The position numbers and the translations under genes were made by a program. This document shows, one piece after another, positions 44,361 to 51,921 of a DNA stretch of 64,000 bases. The stretch's first letter is position 1. Each line of letters opens with the position of its first letter. Source of the DNA: Dechloromonas aromatica (nom. nud.) (GTDB lineage Bacteria; Pseudomonadota; Gammaproteobacteria; Burkholderiales; Rhodocyclaceae); NCBI GenBank assembly GCA_017848965.1, contig JAFIHA010000005.1:16997-80996 (forward strand), read 5' to 3'. The notes beneath the pieces are model-generated. The model saw only the letters and a list, made by a program, of their open reading frames with translations, ran no database searches and was not told where the DNA came from.

Positions 44361-44670
44361 TGTTCTCTCCTCCAATAGCCCCACATTGTCTAGGGCGAAG
44401 ACCCAAGTTGGCAACCGGCACGGCGGCGTTTTGCATGGCCCGGCAGGCAAGCCCCGTCGCCTCGGGCGGACGGCGGAAAGCCGGGTCCGGCGCCGTCGCC
44501 CGCAAGGGCAACGGCACGATTGCGAGCGCGCGCTGTTACCACATCGGCACGCATGCATTAATCTACGACACCGCTTCCGCCGTCCCGCCGCCGGCAACAA
44601 CCCAATAAAACCGAGTGCTGCGCCAGTCCCCACGTGGGCTGCGCTTGCTGCACTACTTGAGGAGAACCGA
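44361..44670. other. Divergent promoter region of livH and paaG, no gene seen
   Basis: 310 bases between the diverging transporter and paaG genes. On the minus strand TTGCCA (44409-44414) and TAGACA (44387-44392), 16 bases apart, may drive the leader-livH operon. On the plus strand TTACCA and TAATCT, 17 bases apart, lie around 44534-44562 ahead of paaG, but both are weak. Short frames here look like chance. A PaaX operator could lie in this stretch; I could not identify one with confidence. Confidence 0.35.
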
Positions 44671-45465
44671 ATGAACTTCCAGACCATTGCCTTTTCCGCC
44701 AGCGACGGCATCGCCCGCCTGACCCTGAACCGCCCCGACAAGCTGAACAGCTTCACCGGCGAAATGCACGCCGAACTGCGCGTCGCGCTCGATCGCGTTC
44801 AGGCCGACCACAGCATCCGCGTGCTCGTCCTCAGCGGTGCCGGCCGGGCTTTCTGCGCCGGCCAGGACCTGGCCGACCCCGACATGCAGGCAATCAACGG
44901 CCAACTGCCTGACATCGGCAACGTCGTCGAGAAGAACTACAAGCCGCTGGTGCTGCGTCTGGAGAACCTGCGCGTGCCGACCCTGGCCGCGGTCAACGGC
45001 ATCGCTGCCGGCGCCGGCGCCTCGCTCGCGCTGGCCTGCGACCTGGTTGTCGCCACGCAGTCGGCCTCCTTCCTGCAGGCTTTCTCGAAGATCGGCCTGA
45101 TCCCCGATACCGGCGGCACCTGGTTCCTGCCGCAACGCGTCGGCATGGCCCGCGCCATGGGGCTTGCCCTGCTCGCCGACAAGCTGCCCGCAGCCAAGGC
45201 CGCCGACTGGGGGCTGATCTGGGAATGCGTTGCCGATGACGCCTTCGTTGCCCGCATCGACGCGCTCGCCGCCCAGCTTGCCGGCATGCCGACCAAGGCG
45301 CTGGTGCGTACCCGCCAGGCAATGCACGCTGCCCCCGGCCACACGCTGGAACAGCAGCTTTCCTATGAAGGCGGCTTCATGCGCGAACTCGGCTGGAGCC
45401 CGGACTACGCTGAAGGCGTTGCCGCTTTCATGGAAAAGCGCGCACCGAAGTTCAGCGGAAACTGA
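44671..45465 (+). CDS. paaG: Enoyl-CoA hydratase/isomerase PaaG
   Basis: 2-(1,2-epoxy-1,2-dihydrophenyl)acetyl-CoA isomerase of aerobic phenylacetate degradation, forming the oxepin-CoA. The 264-residue crotonase-fold protein has the oxyanion-hole segments SGAGRAFCAGQDL and NGIAAGAGASLALACDLVVA, and SKIGLIPDTGGTWFLPQRVG with the acidic residue typical of PaaG. TTGAGGAGAACCGA precedes the ATG. A generic crotonase is the alternative, but paaI and paaX nearby make PaaG likely. Confidence 0.9.
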   Translation: MNFQTIAFSASDGIARLTLNRPDKLNSFTGEMHAELRVALDRVQADHSIRVLVLSGAGRAFCAGQDLADPDMQAINGQLPDIGNVVEKNYKPLVLRLENLRVPTLAAVNGIAAGAGASLALACDLVVATQSASFLQAFSKIGLIPDTGGTWFLPQRVGMARAMGLALLADKLPAAKAADWGLIWECVADDAFVARIDALAAQLAGMPTKALVRTRQAMHAAPGHTLEQQLSYEGGFMRELGWSPDYAEGVAAFMEKRAPKFSGN

Positions 45466-45549
45466 ACATGGCGACGCTTCCCCGAACGACGCTCTGCACC
45501 GGGGGCTGGACGCCCATCCAGCAAGCCATTTTTACCGGAAAGCCCCGCC

Positions 45550-46020
45550 ATGACCGAACCCCAACTTGACGCAAATGAAGCGCAAGCCCTCGCCGAAGCC
45601 ACCGCCGCCGCCATGTACGCCCGCGATGCCGCAGCCCAAGCGCTCGCCATCCGCATCGTGCGCATCCAGCCGGGCGCCGCGCTACTCACGATGACGGTCC
45701 GTCCCGACATGGTGAACGGCCACCACATCTGCCATGGCGGGATGATCTTCGCACTCGCCGACACGGCTTTCGCCTACGCCTGCAACAGCCACAACCGGAA
45801 TACCGTCGCCGCAGCCTGTCATATCGATTTCCTTGCCCCCGCCCGCCAGGGCGAAACGCTCGAAGCGGAGGCCATCGAGCGTTCGGCAGCCGGACGCACC
45901 GGCGTTTACGACATCACCGTGCGGAACGCCGCCGGCACCACCATCGCCCTCTTCCGGGGCAAGAGCTACCGCATCGCCGGCGAGGTCATCGGCGGACTGC
46001 AACAGTCCGACCGGGTCTGA
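45550..46020 (+). CDS. paaI: Hydroxyphenylacetyl-CoA thioesterase PaaI
   Basis: Hotdog-fold thioesterase, 156 residues, that releases CoA from dead-end ring-hydroxylated phenylacetyl-CoA. Family words: VNGHHICHGGMIFALADTAFA (catalytic Asp in LADTAF), CHIDFLAPARQGETLEAEA, and GRTGVYDITVRN. It lies 84 bases after paaG on the same strand and presumably shares its promoter. Confidence 0.93.
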   Translation: MTEPQLDANEAQALAEATAAAMYARDAAAQALAIRIVRIQPGAALLTMTVRPDMVNGHHICHGGMIFALADTAFAYACNSHNRNTVAAACHIDFLAPARQGETLEAEAIERSAAGRTGVYDITVRNAAGTTIALFRGKSYRIAGEVIGGLQQSDRV

Positions 46021-46116
46021 CCCCAGCCAGGCAGGAAGATCGTCATGACCGGCGCAATGACGACCGGTCATCCGTTCGGCATGAGCGAGACTTCCCCGAT
46101 GCCGACGGCCACTGAC

Positions 46117-46132
46117 GCGTCAAAAATGACGC
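46117..46132. promoter_or_regulatory. Inverted repeat upstream of the binding-protein gene
   Basis: GCGTCA-AAAA-TGACGC, perfect 6-bp arms, in the 233-base gap between paaI and the ABC binding-protein gene; TGACGCGTCA overlaps its left part as a second palindrome (46113-46122). It looks like a regulator site. Which regulator (PaaX or another) is not known. The same gap holds no convincing -35/-10 pair. Confidence 0.35.
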
Positions 46133-46253
46133 AACAAACGCAGTGCCCTGTGTACCATGTGCGTCGGCGTCTGACAGGACATCGCAATGATGCGGCGAAC
46201 ATGTCAAAACCCGCTGTACACGACAACAATCATCTCAAGGAGGAGACCCACCC

Positions 46254-47399
46254 ATGAAGACCAGCCTGAAACGAATCGTTGCCGGAGCCGCCCTGGCTTG
46301 TGGCGCCCTCGCGGCTGTTGCCGCCGAGCCGATCAAGATCGGCTCCGTACTCTCGGTCACCGGCCCCGCCGCCTTTCTCGGCGACCCGGAACTGAAGACG
46401 CTGCAACTCTACGTCGCCGAGATCAACAAGAAGGGTGGCGTCCTCGGCCGCCCGCTCGAACTGGTGCATTACGACGACGGCAGCGATGCCGGCAAGGCCA
46501 ACGGCTTCACCAAGCGCCTGATCAATGATGACCAGGTCGACATCCTGGTTGGCGGCACGACCACCGGTTCGACCATGTCGGCCGCCCCGCTGGTCGACAA
46601 GGCCGGCATTCCCTTCGTCTCGCTGGCTGGCGCCGTGGTCATCATCGAGCCGGTCAAAAAATTCGTCTTCAAGACGCCGCACACCGACCGCATGGCGGCC
46701 GAAAAAGTCTTCGCCGACATGAAGAAGCGCGGCCTCAGCAAGGTTGCCCTGCTCTCCGAAACCTCCGGCTTTGGCGCCTCCGGCAAGAAGGAAACCGAAG
46801 CGGTGGCCGGCAAGTACGGCATCACGCTGGTCGCCAACGAAACCTACGGGCCGAAGGATACCGACATGAGCCCGCAACTGACCAAGATCAAGAACACGGC
46901 CGGCGTCCAGGCGGTCTTCGTGTTCGGCCTCGGGCAGGGCCCGGCGATCGTCACCAAGAACTACAAGCAACTCGGCATTGCCCTGCCGCTCTACCAGTCG
47001 CACGGTGTCGCCTCCGACGAATTCCTGAAGCTGGCCGGCCCGGCCGCCGAAGGCGTCCGTCTGCCGTCGCCGGCCCAGCTGATCCCGGAAAAGCTGCCCG
47101 CCAACGACGCCCAGAAGCCGGTCGTCACCGCCTACGCCAACGCCTACAAGGCGGCCTACAAGACCGACGTATCGACCTTCGGCGGCTACGCCTACGACGG
47201 CCTGATGCTGGCGGTCGACGCGATCAAGCGCGCCGGCAGCACCGACAAGGCCAAGGTGCGCGACGCGCTCGAAGCGACCAAGGGCTTCGTCGGCACCAGC
47301 GGCACCTTCAACATGTCGGCGACCGACCACATGGGGCTCGACCTCTCCGCCTTCCGCATACTGGAAGTGAAGAACGGCGACTGGACTCTGGTTCAGTAG
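46254..47399 (+). CDS. Periplasmic binding protein of Liv-type ABC transporter
   Basis: Substrate receptor for the livHMG/hemerythrin-LivF importer, 381 residues. Signal peptide MKTSLKRIVAGAALACGALA cleaved near AVAA/EPIK, followed by the Peripla_BP_6 start IKIGSVLSVTGPAAFLGDPE. Other typical blocks: INKKGGVLGRPLELVHYDDG, GGTTTGSTMSAAPLVDKAGI. AAGGAGGAGACCCACCC is a strong ribosome site. It is encoded apart from its membrane components, at the end of the paa side of the divergent module. The ligand is probably an aromatic acid, by context. Confidence 0.92.
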   Translation: MKTSLKRIVAGAALACGALAAVAAEPIKIGSVLSVTGPAAFLGDPELKTLQLYVAEINKKGGVLGRPLELVHYDDGSDAGKANGFTKRLINDDQVDILVGGTTTGSTMSAAPLVDKAGIPFVSLAGAVVIIEPVKKFVFKTPHTDRMAAEKVFADMKKRGLSKVALLSETSGFGASGKKETEAVAGKYGITLVANETYGPKDTDMSPQLTKIKNTAGVQAVFVFGLGQGPAIVTKNYKQLGIALPLYQSHGVASDEFLKLAGPAAEGVRLPSPAQLIPEKLPANDAQKPVVTAYANAYKAAYKTDVSTFGGYAYDGLMLAVDAIKRAGSTDKAKVRDALEATKGFVGTSGTFNMSATDHMGLDLSAFRILEVKNGDWTLVQ

Positions 47400-47434
47400 G
47401 GCATTCCTCACCCACTGCGTGTTGACTGCACTTC

Positions 47435-47470
47435 AGGCCGCCCGGAACCGGGCGGCCTTTTCTTTTGCCG
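47435..47470 (+). terminator. Terminator after the binding-protein gene
   Basis: AGGCCGCCCGG and CCGGGCGGCCT (47435-47445, 47448-47458), an 11-bp stem with a 2-base loop, followed by TTTCTTTTG. It stands 35 bases after the stop. Confidence 0.85.
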
Positions 47471-47637
47471 ATTCTTTGATCTGCCCCCAGGAGCTCGGCG
47501 ACATCCAGGGCAAGGTGGGTCAGATCCGTGGCACGCCGGGGTCGGGGCGACGAAGGGTTTTCCTCCCCCGGGGCAAAGAAACACCCAGGGTCATGCCACC
47601 GTTCAGGCGCCATCGGGAGGCGCTCCGACGGCCAACG

Positions 47638-48582
47638 TCAGGCGAGCGGATCGTCCTGGCTGAAGCGGCGGGCCAGCGTGCCGTCCTCGACCGGCACGCT
47701 GCCGTCGGCAACGCACAGCATGGCATCGAGGTGACGCGACGAGGCGGCTTCCAGCCGCTTGTAGATTTCCTTGCACAGGAGCCGCGCCTGCTGCCCCGGC
47801 CACTGCGCCGGCAGCAGCACTTCCGGCAGTTCCGGGTCGCGCAGCAACATGCGCCGGTAATCGTGGATCAACAGCAGGCGGAGCAGGAAGGCATCCTGAT
47901 CGGCCAGATCGAGCGAAGCGTCGCGCTGCAGTTCATCGAGCACCGGCTGGTAACGATCGACGAAATGGCCGTAAGCCCCGGACAAGGCGTCGAGATTCCA
48001 GGCCCGGGCGACCAGGTCGGCGTCGCTGGCCGACGCCGCCGAACGGGCATCGGCAGCGAACAGCGGCAGCAGCGCACCGAGCGCGTCGGCCAGGCCTTCG
48101 GCGAGCAGCGCATCGAGCACGGTCGACAATTCCGCCCCGGGATGCACGAAACACTCGCCGCCGAGCATGCCGAAGCCCTGCCAGAGCAGCGCGTTGCGCA
48201 CCTGCTCGCACTCCTTCGGCGGCAGCCCGCCGCCCCCCAGGATCAGCCGCCAGCGGCGGTCCCAGAGCGGCGCCCGCGATGCGTAGATGTGACGGGCGGC
48301 TTCCGCGAAACGCCGACGGCCGGCCGCGGTCAGCGCATAATCGGCGCGCCGGCCGAGGGTTTCGGTGCGCAGCCATTCCTCCTTGACCAAGCGGAACACC
48401 GAGGTGCGGATCAGGCGCTCGTTGAGGTCGAGCGGTTCGAGCAGACGGATCAGGCTGCCCAGCCAGATCTTGCCGCCGCGCGGCAGCACGGCGTCACCGA
48501 AGGCGGTGATGATCAGCGAACCGGCCTGAACGCGACGTTTTTGCCGGAAATCGGCCAACCTTTGTTGTATTGCATTGCCCAC
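47638..48582 (-). CDS. paaX: Phenylacetic acid catabolism regulator PaaX
   Basis: GntR-like repressor that is released from DNA by phenylacetyl-CoA. The 314-residue protein has the PaaX N-terminal winged helix (SLIITAFGDAVLPRGGKIWL, LNERLIRTSVFRLVKEEWL), a YALTAAGRRRFAEA wing and the C-terminal PaaX domain (PGAELSTV, LLIHDYRRMLLRDPELPEVL). Start GTG at 48582, with AGGA ten bases before it. It faces the binding-protein gene convergently and is likely the regulator of the paa/liv module. Confidence 0.93.
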   Translation of the reverse strand: MGNAIQQRLADFRQKRRVQAGSLIITAFGDAVLPRGGKIWLGSLIRLLEPLDLNERLIRTSVFRLVKEEWLRTETLGRRADYALTAAGRRRFAEAARHIYASRAPLWDRRWRLILGGGGLPPKECEQVRNALLWQGFGMLGGECFVHPGAELSTVLDALLAEGLADALGALLPLFAADARSAASASDADLVARAWNLDALSGAYGHFVDRYQPVLDELQRDASLDLADQDAFLLRLLLIHDYRRMLLRDPELPEVLLPAQWPGQQARLLCKEIYKRLEAASSRHLDAMLCVADGSVPVEDGTLARRFSQDDPLA

Positions 48583-48733
48583 AGAATCATAATCCTGTCA
48601 AAGCAGCGGCAAAAAAAGCCGGAACTGGATTGGGAATTGCCCATCTTATCCGATCCATGCCCATCATTCCAAATGACTTTTTGGAAACCCTGGCAATAGA
48701 TCAGCCGCCACAACCAAAAACCAGAACAGAGAC

Positions 48734-49564
48734 GTGACACAAATTTCATTCATCAAAAAATTAATCTGTATTGCTTTTACCCTCAGCAGCCCGCTCGCGC
48801 CGGCAGCGCTACCGGAACAACACCCGGTTCCCGGCGGCATCGCCGTCATCGACCTCGGCGACAGCGAACAGCCGGCGCCGCGCGTCTTCCTGGGCAAACA
48901 ACGGCTGGCGGTGGTCGCCGAGGGTGGGCGCTGGCACGTGCTGGTCGGCATTCCGCTCGACACGCCGCCGGGAACGCAGGCGATCCGCGTCGAAACCGGG
49001 AGCGGCGAGGCACAGCGGGAATTCACCGTCGCCCCCTGGACTTACGGCGAGCAGCGGCTGCGCCTGCGTAACCGGCGCCAGGTCGAACCGACGCCTGAGT
49101 ATCTGCGTCGCATCGAACGCGAACAGGCGCACACAGCGGCAATCAAGGCGACTTTCAGCACCGCCGCGCCGGACAGCGGGTTCGCCCGGCCGAGCCAGGG
49201 CCGCCTGTCGTCGCGCTTCGGCCTGCGCCGCTTCTTCAATGGCCAAGAGCGCTTGCCGCACAGCGGCCTCGATTTCGCCGCCCCCGCCGGCAGCCCGGTG
49301 CTGGCGCCGGCGGCAGGCAGCGTGGTGGACAGCGGCAATTATTTCTTCAACGGCAACACCATCTTCCTCGACCACGGCCAGGGGCTGATCAGCGCTTACA
49401 TGCACCTGTCGCGCATCGACGTCGTGGTCGGCCAGCGCGTCGAGCGTGGCCAGCGGCTGGGCGCGGTTGGCGCCAGCGGCCGCGCCACCGGACCGCACCT
49501 GCACTGGACGGTGATCCTCAACGCGACGCCGGTCGACCCGCTGCTCTTTCTCGAACGCCGCTGA
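48734..49564 (+). CDS. M23-family murein peptidase (LytM domain)
   Basis: Exported cell-wall endopeptidase, 276 residues. Signal peptide at the N-terminus (SFIKKLICIAFTLSSPLAPA). Residues 30-120 form a beta-rich domain, and the LytM domain covers about 155-276 with zinc ligands in HSGLDFAAPAG and the catalytic HLHW (TGPHLHWTVIL). Ends shortly after, as usual. GTG start at 48734 after AACAGAGAC. Lacks coiled coils, so it is more like an active YebA/TagX-type hydrolase than EnvC. Confidence 0.93.
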   Translation: MTQISFIKKLICIAFTLSSPLAPAALPEQHPVPGGIAVIDLGDSEQPAPRVFLGKQRLAVVAEGGRWHVLVGIPLDTPPGTQAIRVETGSGEAQREFTVAPWTYGEQRLRLRNRRQVEPTPEYLRRIEREQAHTAAIKATFSTAAPDSGFARPSQGRLSSRFGLRRFFNGQERLPHSGLDFAAPAGSPVLAPAAGSVVDSGNYFFNGNTIFLDHGQGLISAYMHLSRIDVVVGQRVERGQRLGAVGASGRATGPHLHWTVILNATPVDPLLFLERR

Positions 49565-49573
49565 GCCGGCGTA

Positions 49574-50260
49574 TCACATGCCGAGCGAGCGCAGCAGATC
49601 GTCGTGCTCGCAGCCCCCCGTCGCGGCTTCCGGCGCCACGGCCGAGGCAGCGCCGGCTTCGGCGATCAGGGCATCCGGATCGGGAATTTCCTGGGCATCG
49701 AACTCGTTGATCTGGATGAACTCGGTGTGGTCGATCGCCAGTTCGAGGTAGAAGATGTTGTTGCGCGCGGTGTAGAAAGTGACGCGGCGCGCTTCCGGAC
49801 GGTCGAGATTGGTATCGACGCTGAGGATCACCTGCTTGTTGAGGACCAGCATCTTCGGCTGGTTCTGGGTGATGTGGGTCTGCAACTCGCGACCGATCTT
49901 GCCGGTGAAATTGCCGACGATCTGGTTCATCAGCTCGCCCATCACGTTGCTCACCTCGTCCGCGGTATGCGAGGTGGCCAGGTCGTCACGCGTCATTCCC
50001 ATGCTGAGCAGGTAGCCCTCATAAATCTCCATCGCTGCCGCGGCCGAGAAATTGAGCACGACCAACCCGGTGAAACCGCCGTCGAACAGCACGAAGCAGC
50101 CGATATCGGGTTTCAGGCAGGTCTTGGTGATGCGCTGGACCATGCCGGAATAGCGCACCTGGCTGCAGGTAGCGACATTGAGCACGTCGGCCACCGAATT
50201 GCACAGACTGCGCAGGATGTCTTCGGTGCCGAAGACGACAGGCGAGATTTTTACGTTCAT
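49574..50260 (-). CDS. DUF3334-family protein (CheX/CheC-like fold)
   Basis: A 228-residue cytosolic protein (MNVKISPVVFGTEDILRSLC) that I recognise as DUF3334. The block SHTADEVSNVMGELMNQIVG resembles the E-x3-N phosphatase helix of CheC/CheX/FliY proteins, and a second part (TKTCLKPDIGCFVLFDGGFT) fits the same fold. The C-terminal 35 residues are variable, with GCEHDDLLRSLGM at the end. It might dephosphorylate a response regulator; no che gene is near. Convergent with the M23 gene. Confidence 0.8.
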   Translation of the reverse strand: MNVKISPVVFGTEDILRSLCNSVADVLNVATCSQVRYSGMVQRITKTCLKPDIGCFVLFDGGFTGLVVLNFSAAAAMEIYEGYLLSMGMTRDDLATSHTADEVSNVMGELMNQIVGNFTGKIGRELQTHITQNQPKMLVLNKQVILSVDTNLDRPEARRVTFYTARNNIFYLELAIDHTEFIQINEFDAQEIPDPDALIAEAGAASAVAPEAATGGCEHDDLLRSLGM

Positions 50261-50355
50261 GATCGGGCAAGGCTGTGGAATGAAGTGTCGACTATAGCGC
50301 AGCGCCGCCCGGGCCGGGCTTGCGCGGCTTTCGCGGGACGGCGCATGATCCGCCC

Positions 50356-50673
50356 ATGCGCCACATCGTCATCGAACTGCACACCGACGCCCCGGCCAAG
50401 CCGGCGGCGGGCGAACCGTGCACCGGCTGCGGCGTCTGCTGCGCGCTCGAGACCTGCCCGCTCGGCCGCCTGCGCTTCCTGCAGCGACGCGGCCCCTGCC
50501 CGGCGCTGCGCTGGTCGGCGGACGAGATGCGCTACCACTGCGGCCTGCTACGGGCTCCGGCCGAGCATTTCCCCGCCCTGCCCGCCGCCTTTGCACCGCT
50601 CGCTTCCCGCCTCGCCGCCCGCTGGATTTCAGCCGGCAGCGGCTGCGACTGCGACGCCGACGTTCAGTCCTGA
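50356..50673 (+). CDS. Small Cys-cluster protein (YkgJ-like zinc/iron-chelating type)
   Basis: A 105-residue protein with a dense cysteine cluster near residues 24-37 (CTGCGVCCALETCPLG) and further cysteines in GPCPALRW, YHCGLL and GCDCDADV. The CxxCGxCC pattern is that of YkgJ/UPF0153 metal-chelating proteins. ATG at 50356 is preferred over the frame opening at 50320. It overlaps the 3' end of the convergent RidA gene by 10 bases. Function unknown. Confidence 0.72.
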   Translation: MRHIVIELHTDAPAKPAAGEPCTGCGVCCALETCPLGRLRFLQRRGPCPALRWSADEMRYHCGLLRAPAEHFPALPAAFAPLASRLAARWISAGSGCDCDADVQS

Positions 50674-51026
50674 GCGACAGCCGCGGTCAGTGCGATCTCG
50701 ACCCGGTATTCCGGCTTCGCCAGTCGCGCCTGCACGCAGGCCCTGGTCGGCGCGCAGCCGGCCGGCAACCAGGCGTCCCAGACCGCATTGACTGCGTCGT
50801 AATCGGCCATGTCGGCCAGATAGAGGGTGGCCATCAACAGGTGGCGACGATCGCTACCGGCCTGCGCCAGCAGGCGGTCGACGCCGGCCAGCATGGAAGC
50901 GGCCTGACCGGCGGCGTCAAGCGTGGTGTCGGCGGCGATTTCGACCAGATAGACGGTGCCGGCATGGACGACGCTGTCGGAATAGCGCTGGCAGGTGCCG
51001 TGGCGCTGAATGAGAGTAGTGGACAA
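50664..51026 (-). CDS. RidA-family protein (YjgF/YER057c/UK114)
   Basis: Trimeric enamine/imine deaminase family; 120 residues. Family pattern: SDSVVHAGTVYLVEIAAD at the N-terminus, QAASMLAGVDRLLAQAGSDR, LYLADMADYDAVNAVWDAWL and TRACVQARLAKPEYRVEIAL, with the arginine of the ketoacid site in TRACVQ. The TTG at 51026 (MSTTLIQRHG) with GGGGAACGC upstream fits the family start; a GTG nine codons earlier is the alternative. Confidence 0.88.
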   Translation of the reverse strand: MSTTLIQRHGTCQRYSDSVVHAGTVYLVEIAADTTLDAAGQAASMLAGVDRLLAQAGSDRRHLLMATLYLADMADYDAVNAVWDAWLPAGCAPTRACVQARLAKPEYRVEIALTAAVAQD

Positions 51027-51333
51027 AGCGTTCCCCAAAAGCAGGAAGCCCACGCGCGACTGGCATGGGCTTCGGTTTACAGCAACCCCGGCACGGCGGC
51101 TGGGGCAATCGGCGTTACGCCGAATCTGGAGTACTACACGGCAATCTCAAGAAAAACTTCCTGTGACAACGTCCATAGAATCTCCTGCAACGCAGCTTCG
51201 ACTGCCACTGCATGCCCGGCTTGCTGCACACCTGACACGAGCCCAGATTACCACTTCGGCGGAAAAAACCAAGTAGTTATTTTCGTTGCGCGATCGGTCA
51301 TAATCATGCGATTCGCTGCCGCCCGACCGGGAC
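51027..51333. other. 307-base region without a recognised gene
   Basis: Between the diverging RidA and unrecognised genes. It contains one clear inverted repeat, GAAGCCCA and TGGGCTTC (51045-51052, 51066-51073), just upstream of ridA on the minus strand, followed there by CCTGCTTTT, so it could be a weak terminator or leader hairpin. A CATAAT hexamer at 51298-51303 may be a -10 for the rightward gene. Nothing else stands out. Confidence 0.35.
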
Positions 51334-51921
51334 ATGGACAACCTGATCAAGGACACCGCCACGCTGGAACTATTCTGCTGGCTCGCCCCCGAGGCCGAGT
51401 TGCCGGGCTGGGACAGCCTGCGCGGCAGCCCCTTCGGTGCCTCCCTGTCGGCGCCGGAAGGCGGCGCGCCGAGCGCCGGCGACCAGTTGCTGTCGGTACA
51501 GAACTACTTCGCCGAGTACCACCTGGAGTATTTCCGCCAGCGCCGCTACAGCCATTTCCCGAGCCGCCTGCACGCGCTGCTGCAGTTCGCCACGCGCACC
51601 GACGCGATGACCTACCGCTTCAAGCACCCTGACCGCGTCTTCGGCAAGAACCTGTCGTGCTCGCGGACCAAGGGCGCCTACCTATGCTCCTTCCACGACG
51701 CGAGCTGGCTCGATTACCTGCGCCTGCCGCACAGCCTCTCGCTCGCCGCGCTCGACGAAGTCGCCGACCACTACTGGTCGGGGCGTACTGTCGAGGAAAT
51801 CGGCCTCAGCTTCATGGACGAGCCCTGGCAGGAGCCACCGGTCATCGAAGCGCTGTTCCAGGGCGCGCTGGAACCGGTCTGGGGCCACCAGCAGTCGGGC
51901 TGGCTGCCCGGTTTCAGGTAG
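51334..51921 (+). CDS. Hypothetical protein (possible DUF2441-like)
   Basis: Not firmly recognised; 195 residues, no signal peptide or membrane helix. The central block YHLEYFRQRRYSHFPSRLHA, followed by LLQFATRTDAMTYRF, recalls DUF2441-type proteins, a family I associate with ADP-ribosyltransferase-like folds, but I am not sure. C-terminal half has a WSGRTVEEIGLSFMDEPW segment. It is convergent with the sensor kinase gene, overlapping it by 8 bases. Confidence 0.65.
   Translation: MDNLIKDTATLELFCWLAPEAELPGWDSLRGSPFGASLSAPEGGAPSAGDQLLSVQNYFAEYHLEYFRQRRYSHFPSRLHALLQFATRTDAMTYRFKHPDRVFGKNLSCSRTKGAYLCSFHDASWLDYLRLPHSLSLAALDEVADHYWSGRTVEEIGLSFMDEPWQEPPVIEALFQGALEPVWGHQQSGWLPGFR

Noticed and set aside
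44273-44608. Possible gene of 111 codons between livH and paaG
   Set aside because: Starts inside livH antisense, has no ribosome site, and its composition looks random.
43432-45465. 677-codon frame spanning livH antisense and paaG
   Set aside because: Only its last 264 codons, from ATG 44671, are paaG; the upstream part is opposite livH and composition-biased.
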